64,000 nucleotides of DNA from Novosphingobium sp. ZN18A2 (GTDB lineage Bacteria > Pseudomonadota > Alphaproteobacteria > Sphingomonadales > Sphingomonadaceae), in contig NZ_CP136651.1 of the NCBI RefSeq assembly GCF_036784765.1, positions 3,050,001-3,114,000 on the forward strand, in the 5' to 3' direction. Shown one piece after another: positions 58,565 through 64,000 of this stretch (its first letter is position 1; each line of letters begins with the position of its first letter). Made by a program: the position numbers and the translations under genes. The notes under the pieces were generated by a model, which was not told the origin of the DNA, did no database searches, and worked only from the letters and a program-made list of their open reading frames with translations.

Positions 58565-60202
58565 TTACAACAACCATTGGATGGGCAAGAGCGACAGGGC
58601 CGAAACAAGCGCGCGGGAAAAGGCGGTCGTACCCGGCTCTTTGTGCCACACGCGCCTTGCGCCATTTTCTTCCAGCGTCCAGGTCAGCGCGCCGTCACTA
58701 TCAAGGGAAACCGCATAGGCCGCTTCGGGCAGCCGCCGGTCAAGCGCCTGCCGGAACGCGATAGCCAGTTGCGGCGAGTCGATAACGAAGCCCATTTCGC
58801 AATTGAGCAGCGCGCTGCGCGGATCGAAATTGAACGAACCCACAAAAAAGGTCCGCTCGTCGATCGCGAATGTCTTGGCGTGCACGCTTTCGCCGCCGCC
58901 GCTGAACGCTGTATGCCCCAGCCGGGCCGCCCTGCTGCGCGACGCGCTGATCGGGCTTGCCTCGTACAATCGCACGCCCGCCTTGAGCAGCGGCTTGCGA
59001 TAGGGGGCATAGCCGGCGTGGACCACCGGCACGTCCGTCACCTGTATGCTGTTGGTCGCCGCGCGCACCGCCACCCCGCGCCGCGCCGCGTCGGCCAGCA
59101 ACCTTTCCCCCGCCTTGCCGGGAACGAAATAGCCCGAAACCAGGTCTATTCTGGACCGCGCGTTGTGGAACAGCGGGGCGATCCGCGTTGCGAGCAGGGA
59201 TTGCCGGCTGGCGTGCCCCATCGCCTTTGCCGGATCGTCTGCCACAAGGCGCACGGGCGCCCAGACGAAAGCGTTGGAAGGATCGTCCAGACCCAGCGTT
59301 TCCAGCGCCCGGTTGCCTGCAAGGCGATAATGCTTCGCCCGCTCCGCATCGTCGTAAACCGGTTCCTCCAGTTCGTGCGCGTTCATCGCCCCCGCTGACG
59401 ACAGGATCCATTGCACCGGATAGGCGGATTGGCTGCGCCAGTATCGTTCGAACTCCGCGCAAACGGCAGGCACGACCGCGCCGATCGCCAGTGCATCCAC
59501 ATCTATGAACAACCCGTGGTCGCGCGCACCGAAATATTCATCCCCCACGTTGCGGCCGCCCACCACGCTGGCAACGCCATCGACGGTGAACGACTTGTTG
59601 TGCATCCGCCGGTTGAGCCGCGGAAAATCGAACAGGTAATTCGCCGCGCGCATCCGGCGGATCGTCAAGGGATTGAACAGGCGGACAGAGATGTTGGGGT
59701 GCGCGTTTACCCCGGCCCACATGGTATCCAGCCCGGCGGTGGGATTGTCGTCGATCAGCAGCCGCACGCGGACGCCGCGATCGGCGGCCTTCATGATTTC
59801 CGCCAGCAACATCCGCCCCGAAAGATCGTTTTCCCATATGTAATACTGGGCATCGATGCTGCGATGCGCGTTTCGCACCATGGCCAGCCGCATCGCGAAC
59901 GCATCGATCCCGTGCGTCAGCAGCAGCAAGGCCGTTTGCCCGTCATGGTCCTGCGCGAACTGCGCGGCAGTATTCGCGAATGGACCGGCGCCAGTCGCCA
60001 GCGGGCCATCTTCGGGCATCTGCGTGCGGGGCGGCAGGGGATTGGCCACCTTCAGGACAACCGCGACGGCAACCAGCGCGACGATCGCGACAAGCAGGCC
60101 TTCCATCACGCGGCGCCCCCTGCTTTTCGGTCTTTTCCCGTCCTTCGCCATGACAAGACCTCCTTGCGCGGAAGCAAGCCGTTCGCCTTCATTGTCCTTC
60201 AT
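58565..60202 (-). CDS. Phospholipase D-family protein (two HKD motifs, membrane-anchored)
   Basis: A 545-residue protein. One N-terminal helix (about 33-52) anchors it; the rest is probably periplasmic. Both HxKxxxxD motifs are present: HNKSFTVDGVASVVGGRN and HAKTFAIDERTFFVGSFN. The arrangement fits cardiolipin-synthase/ClsC-like phospholipid transferases. The start may be ATG 60202 or 60151. Specific substrate not known. Confidence 0.85.
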   Translation of the reverse strand: MKDNEGERLASAQGGLVMAKDGKRPKSRGRRVMEGLLVAIVALVAVAVVLKVANPLPPRTQMPEDGPLATGAGPFANTAAQFAQDHDGQTALLLLTHGIDAFAMRLAMVRNAHRSIDAQYYIWENDLSGRMLLAEIMKAADRGVRVRLLIDDNPTAGLDTMWAGVNAHPNISVRLFNPLTIRRMRAANYLFDFPRLNRRMHNKSFTVDGVASVVGGRNVGDEYFGARDHGLFIDVDALAIGAVVPAVCAEFERYWRSQSAYPVQWILSSAGAMNAHELEEPVYDDAERAKHYRLAGNRALETLGLDDPSNAFVWAPVRLVADDPAKAMGHASRQSLLATRIAPLFHNARSRIDLVSGYFVPGKAGERLLADAARRGVAVRAATNSIQVTDVPVVHAGYAPYRKPLLKAGVRLYEASPISASRSRAARLGHTAFSGGGESVHAKTFAIDERTFFVGSFNFDPRSALLNCEMGFVIDSPQLAIAFRQALDRRLPEAAYAVSLDSDGALTWTLEENGARRVWHKEPGTTAFSRALVSALSLLPIQWLL

Positions 60203-60271
60203 GCCCGCTCTTGCGCGATTCCGCGACCGGCAGGCCGGACGGCCCCGCCCGCCACACAGGCCAGCGCCCTG

Positions 60272-61702
60272 CTATTTCCCGGCGCTTTCCGATGGCGACC
60301 AGCCACCGCCCAGTGCCTTGTACAGATCTGCAAAGGCCAGATCGCGCTGCAACCGCGACTGGGCGACGGACAACTCGGTCGACAGCAGGGAGCGCTGCGC
60401 GTCGAGCACCGAGAGATAATCGCTGACACCGGCCTTGAACTGCAGGTTCTGCAAATGGAGCGACCGTCTGGCGGCTGCGAGCTGATCCGACAGCGGCCCC
60501 AGTTGTTCCTGCGCGGCACGATAGCCGTAAACCGCCTGGTTCACATCGAACAACGCCGACTGGACCGCCTGGCGATACTGGATCAGCGCCTGCCTGGTCT
60601 GCGCCCTTGCCACATCGACGTTGCCCTGATCGCGGCCGAACGAAAGGATCGGCAACTGCACATTCGGCCCCCAGCTATTGAGCGAGGCAGACTTGTTGTT
60701 GTCGAACAAGGACGTGATCTGCGTGCTCGACCGGCCGAAGATCGCGCTGAGGCCAATAGTGGGGAACGGGAATCGGTTGGCGATGGCCACGCCTTCCTGC
60801 GCGGTGGCCGCCGCCAGCGATTGTTCCGCCGAAATCACGTCGGGCCGCCGCGCCAGCAGGTCCGTGGGAACCCCCAGCGGCAGGTCATGGGCGAAATGGT
60901 CCGCGCCAAGGCCGTCACCCCCGTCGGTTCCGGCTGGTTCGAGCTCTATCGGCGCGGGATAGCGCCCCAGAAGGATCGCCAGGTTGTTTTCGTTGACGAG
61001 CCTTGCCTTGCGTACCGCCGGAAGCTGGGCCTGCGTGCCGGCAAGTTGCCCCTTCGCCTGTTGTTCTTCACTGTCGGAAACCACGCCCGAACGATGCAGC
61101 GATTGCACCAGGCTGAGCGACCGTTTCTGCAGGCCTATGTTATAGGTCAGTATCCGTTCTTCCGCCTGCAATTCCCGAATGGTCAGCCATGTGGCCGCAA
61201 CCTGGTTCACGATCGTGGTCACAACGGCTTCCTTGCTTGCCCTTGTGGCCAGCAATTGCGCCCGCGCCGCTTCGTTCTGACGCCTCAGCTTGCCAAACAG
61301 GTCCACTTCCCAGTTGAGCAGCAGGCCAAGCGTGAACGCGCTGTCGTTCGCGTTGGGTTGGGGAGAGGCGCCGGTCTGCAACGAACCGTCGAGCGACGGA
61401 AACATCTGGCTTCGCGTGGTCCTGAGCCGGCCCTGCACCTCATCAATGCGGGCAAAGGCCAGTTGCAGGTCAAGGTTGTGATCCAGCGCTTCGCGGATCA
61501 ACGATTGCAGTTGCGGGTCACGGTAAAGATCGAACCACGCGATGTTGGCGGCGCTTTGCGCTTCGCCCGCTTGCAACATCACGGCGTGCCGGGCCGGGAT
61601 ATCGAGTTCGGGCCGTTTGTAATCATGCCCCGCAACCATGCAGCCGGAAAGCGCCAGCGCCGCGGCGGCAGATGCGATCATCCTCGGTTTGCGCAGGCTC
61701 AT
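60272..61702 (-). CDS. Outer-membrane factor of an RND efflux pump (NodT/OprM type)
   Basis: A 476-residue lipoprotein (lipobox ALSGC, Cys21). WFDLYRDPQLQSLIREALDH, NWEVDLFGKLRRQNEAARAQ and the mirror repeat later in the protein mark a TolC-family channel. It forms the outer-membrane exit duct. The ATG at 61702 overlaps the permease stop by four bases, so both are co-translated. The periplasmic adaptor gene should lie just beyond the right edge. Confidence 0.93.
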   Translation of the reverse strand: MSLRKPRMIASAAAALALSGCMVAGHDYKRPELDIPARHAVMLQAGEAQSAANIAWFDLYRDPQLQSLIREALDHNLDLQLAFARIDEVQGRLRTTRSQMFPSLDGSLQTGASPQPNANDSAFTLGLLLNWEVDLFGKLRRQNEAARAQLLATRASKEAVVTTIVNQVAATWLTIRELQAEERILTYNIGLQKRSLSLVQSLHRSGVVSDSEEQQAKGQLAGTQAQLPAVRKARLVNENNLAILLGRYPAPIELEPAGTDGGDGLGADHFAHDLPLGVPTDLLARRPDVISAEQSLAAATAQEGVAIANRFPFPTIGLSAIFGRSSTQITSLFDNNKSASLNSWGPNVQLPILSFGRDQGNVDVARAQTRQALIQYRQAVQSALFDVNQAVYGYRAAQEQLGPLSDQLAAARRSLHLQNLQFKAGVSDYLSVLDAQRSLLSTELSVAQSRLQRDLAFADLYKALGGGWSPSESAGK

Positions 61703-64000
61703 GCCGGTTGCTCCTGCGTATCGCCGTCTTTGCCCTCGGGCGGTTGCGCGGCGGTATCGCTTTCCGTCGGGGTCTTCCCGGTCAGGCGTTCGGATATCGT
61801 CTGGACGATCACGTAAAGCGCCGGGACAAGGAACACGGCCATGAACGTGGCGACCAGCATTCCGCCAAAGACCACCGTCCCGACCGAATGCTTCGATGCC
61901 GCCCCCGCGCCCGTTGCGATCATCAACGGGACGACGCCCAGGATAAAGGCAAACGACGTCATGAGGATCGGGCGCAAGCGCAGCCGGGCCGCCTTGATCG
62001 CCGCGGCCGCGATCGGCTCTCCCGCTTCGCGGAAGGCCTTGGCGAATTCCACGATCAGAATCGCGTTCTTGGCGGAAAGGCCCACCAGCGTGACCACGCC
62101 GATCTGCCCGTAGACGTTGAAGTCCATCCCGCGCAGCAACACCGATATCAGCGCGCCCATCACCCCGAACGGCACGCCCAGCAGCACCGCGATGGGAACC
62201 GACCAGCTTTCATACAGCGCCGAAAGGAACAAGAACACCACGACCACGGAAAGGCCCATGACGATGGCGGCCGAATTGCCGGTTTCCACCTCTTCGCGCG
62301 TGACGCCCGCCCATTCATAGCCATATCCGGCCGGCAAGGCCTTGGCCGCCGCGCGTTCAAGCGCCGCAATCGCTTCGCCCGAGCTGTAACCGGGCGCGGG
62401 CGCACCCGAAATGTCGGCCGAACCATAAAGGTTGTACCGCGTCGTGAAGCGCGGGCCGGCGCTCTTCTCCACCGTCACCACGGTGCTTAGCGGCACTTCC
62501 TGCCCGGTCGTGCGGCTGCGCACCTTTATCGCGCCCAGCGCTTCGATATCCTCGCGATAGGGCGCGTCGGCCTGGACCATCACCTTGTAGTTCTTGCCGT
62601 AGCGGTTGAAATCGTTGACCTGCGCGCCGCCCAGCATGATGCCCAGCGTCTGATAGATATCGGTCAGTTGGAGGCCCAGCTTCTTGGCCCTCTCGCGATC
62701 CAGCGTCAGCTTGAAGTTGGGTGTGCCGGCATTGAAGGTGGACGAGATTCGCCCGATGGCCGGATCTTTCGATGCTTCCTCAAGGAACGCGGTTGTAACC
62801 TTCGCCAGTTCCTTGGGCGACTGCCCCGCCTTTGCCTGCAACATCATGGAAAAGCCGGACGATGCGCCGAAACCCGGCAGGGCGGGCGGCCCAAAGCTCA
62901 TCAACATCGCTTCGGGCACGCCGAAGCCCATCATGTTCGATTTCTGCATCAGCGCCGCGGCCGAGCTTTCGCTGTCCCGTTCGCTCCACGGCTTCAGCTT
63001 GGAAATCATCATGCCCGCATTGGGCGCCGCGGTAACCGACAGCACGTCGAAGCCCGAAATCGACAGCACCGATTCCACCCCCGGCAGCTTTTCAAGCTTC
63101 TTCGAATAGGAATCGAGCACGGCCTGCGTTCGCTGGCTGTTCGACGCGTCGGGCAATTGCGCCATCGTGAAGAACGCGCCCACATCCTCGTCCGGCACGA
63201 AACCGGTCGGGGTTATCCGGAACAGCATGACGATCGCCAGGATGACGAAGACCAGCAACAGCGCCACGCGCTTGAGGCTGGTCGTCGTCATGCCGACGAT
63301 GCGGGCATACCGGTCGGTCATGCGGGCAAAGCCGGTATTGAACCGGTCGAAAAACCGGTTGAGCCAGGACTTTTCCTCTTCCGGCTTGTCTTCACCCTTG
63401 GGCTTGAGCAGCAGGGAACACAAAGCCGGCGTCAACGACAGCGCGACAAGCGCGGAAAACGCGGTGGAAACGGCAATTGTAAGGGCGAACTGCTTGTAAA
63501 GCTGGCCGGTAACACCCGACACGAAAGCCATGGGGATGAACACGGCCGACAGCACCAACGCGATGGCCACAACCGGTCCGGACACTTCGTCCATCGCCGC
63601 GCGGGTCGCCTCACGCGGGGGCAGCCCTTCGTTCTCCATCTTCTCTTCGACCAGTTCGACCACGACGATCGCGTCGTCGATCACGATCCCGATCGCCAGA
63701 ACCATGCCGAAAAGCGACAGCGTGTTGATGGAGAATCCCAGGAAATTGTAAGCGATAAGCGTCGCGATCAGCGAAACCGGGACGGCCAGCATAGGGATCA
63801 GCGTTGCCCGCCAGCTTTGCAGGAACAGAAACACGACGATCAGCACCAGGATGATCGCGTCGCGCAGGGTATGTTCGACCTCGACGATCGATTCCCCCAC
63901 GAATTCGGACGTGTCGTAAACGATGCTGTAATCGAAATCGGGCGGGAATGCCGTCTTCAGGTCGGCCAGGCGCGCCTTCACGTCATCGGCCGTCTGCATG
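61699..64000 (-). CDS. RND efflux permease, AcrB/MexB-type (HAE1), N-terminal part beyond right edge
   Basis: The frame is open to the right edge; about 766 C-terminal residues of a protein usually about 1040 long are visible. IVEVEHTLRDAIILVLIVVF begins the first large helical bundle, LAIGIVIDDAIVVVELVEE carries the Asp pair of the proton relay, and a second bundle appears from about 580. The pump expels drugs and solvents using proton motive force. The sequence after the first edge Met (63999) is internal, not a start. It pairs with the downstream outer-membrane factor. Confidence 0.95.
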   Translation of the reverse strand, partial: MQTADDVKARLADLKTAFPPDFDYSIVYDTSEFVGESIVEVEHTLRDAIILVLIVVFLFLQSWRATLIPMLAVPVSLIATLIAYNFLGFSINTLSLFGMVLAIGIVIDDAIVVVELVEEKMENEGLPPREATRAAMDEVSGPVVAIALVLSAVFIPMAFVSGVTGQLYKQFALTIAVSTAFSALVALSLTPALCSLLLKPKGEDKPEEEKSWLNRFFDRFNTGFARMTDRYARIVGMTTTSLKRVALLLVFVILAIVMLFRITPTGFVPDEDVGAFFTMAQLPDASNSQRTQAVLDSYSKKLEKLPGVESVLSISGFDVLSVTAAPNAGMMISKLKPWSERDSESSAAALMQKSNMMGFGVPEAMLMSFGPPALPGFGASSGFSMMLQAKAGQSPKELAKVTTAFLEEASKDPAIGRISSTFNAGTPNFKLTLDRERAKKLGLQLTDIYQTLGIMLGGAQVNDFNRYGKNYKVMVQADAPYREDIEALGAIKVRSRTTGQEVPLSTVVTVEKSAGPRFTTRYNLYGSADISGAPAPGYSSGEAIAALERAAAKALPAGYGYEWAGVTREEVETGNSAAIVMGLSVVVVFLFLSALYESWSVPIAVLLGVPFGVMGALISVLLRGMDFNVYGQIGVVTLVGLSAKNAILIVEFAKAFREAGEPIAAAAIKAARLRLRPILMTSFAFILGVVPLMIATGAGAASKHSVGTVVFGGMLVATFMAVFLVPALYVIVQTISERLTGKTPTESDTAAQPPEGKDGDTQEQPA

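Noticed and set aside
1..64000. CRISPR arrays, rRNA genes, prophage and insertion-sequence transposases
   Set aside because: No repeat-spacer pattern, rRNA sequence, phage structural gene or transposase could be recognised in the window.

Overview
The window is high-GC, tightly packed alphaproteobacterial chromosome, most like Novosphingobium or a close sphingomonad. The Atm1-type ABC exporter at 4394-6214 closely resembles, from memory, the structurally characterised Novosphingobium aromaticivorans NaAtm1. The serC-serA operon, the Anbu proteasome operon, the DUF177/CBP3 pair and the HslV with an N-terminal extension also fit Alphaproteobacteria. Most of the window is core genome. The clear exception is a 3.7-kb island at a tRNA-Val gene.

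Layout. 1-3.0 kb: end of a surface-polysaccharide cluster (GT2, Wzx-type flippase, GT14). 3.1-4.1 kb: a two-lobed retropepsin-like protease, then a highly structured 267-bp inverted-repeat element. 4.4-7.6 kb: Atm1 exporter and POT peptide transporter. 7.9-10.5 kb: DUF1737, hslV-hslU and bamE. 10.7-13.3 kb: cytochrome bc1 chaperone, DUF177 and a MATE pump. 13.3-19.4 kb (minus): HerA-like ATPase, TIGR02186 and TauE/SafE pair, and an NfrB-like glycosyltransferase with an NfrA-C-like partner. 19.5-21.3 kb: nhaA and dps. 21.3-30.2 kb (minus): type II secretion operon gspC-D-E-F-G-L-M-N, with no visible minor pseudopilins H-K. 30.4-38.3 kb: Nudix hydrolase, dinB, Bcr/CflA pump, lipoprotein, acyl-CoA carboxylase beta subunit, GGDEF-EAL protein and PilZ protein. 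38.5-41.3 kb: serC-serA with a candidate leader RNA. 41.5-47.1 kb: extensin-like protein, degenerate FixJ/LuxR regulator, and the Anbu operon (ATP-grasp, alpha-E, transglutaminase, Anbu). 47.2-52.7 kb: hydrolase, DUF3617, HD protein, DUF983, der, CHAP protein and DUF3297.

52.77-56.58 kb: tRNA-Val(CAC) carries a genomic island. A 48-bp direct repeat of the tRNA 3' part (46/48 identical) bounds it, and both ends carry integrase-arm-like GTTGTT repeats, but no integrase gene is present. The island encodes a compact restriction-modification system in the order controller (XRE), methyltransferase, endonuclease. A two-operator C-box-like sequence sits just upstream of the controller, between it and a small divergent gene. 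This is the most interesting part of the window. 56.8-64.0 kb: HdeD-like membrane protein, AI-2E/PerM-type protein, phospholipase D-family protein, and a tripartite RND pump (outer-membrane factor plus permease) cut by the right edge.

Gene functions are inferred from protein motifs and context read by eye. No database search was possible.
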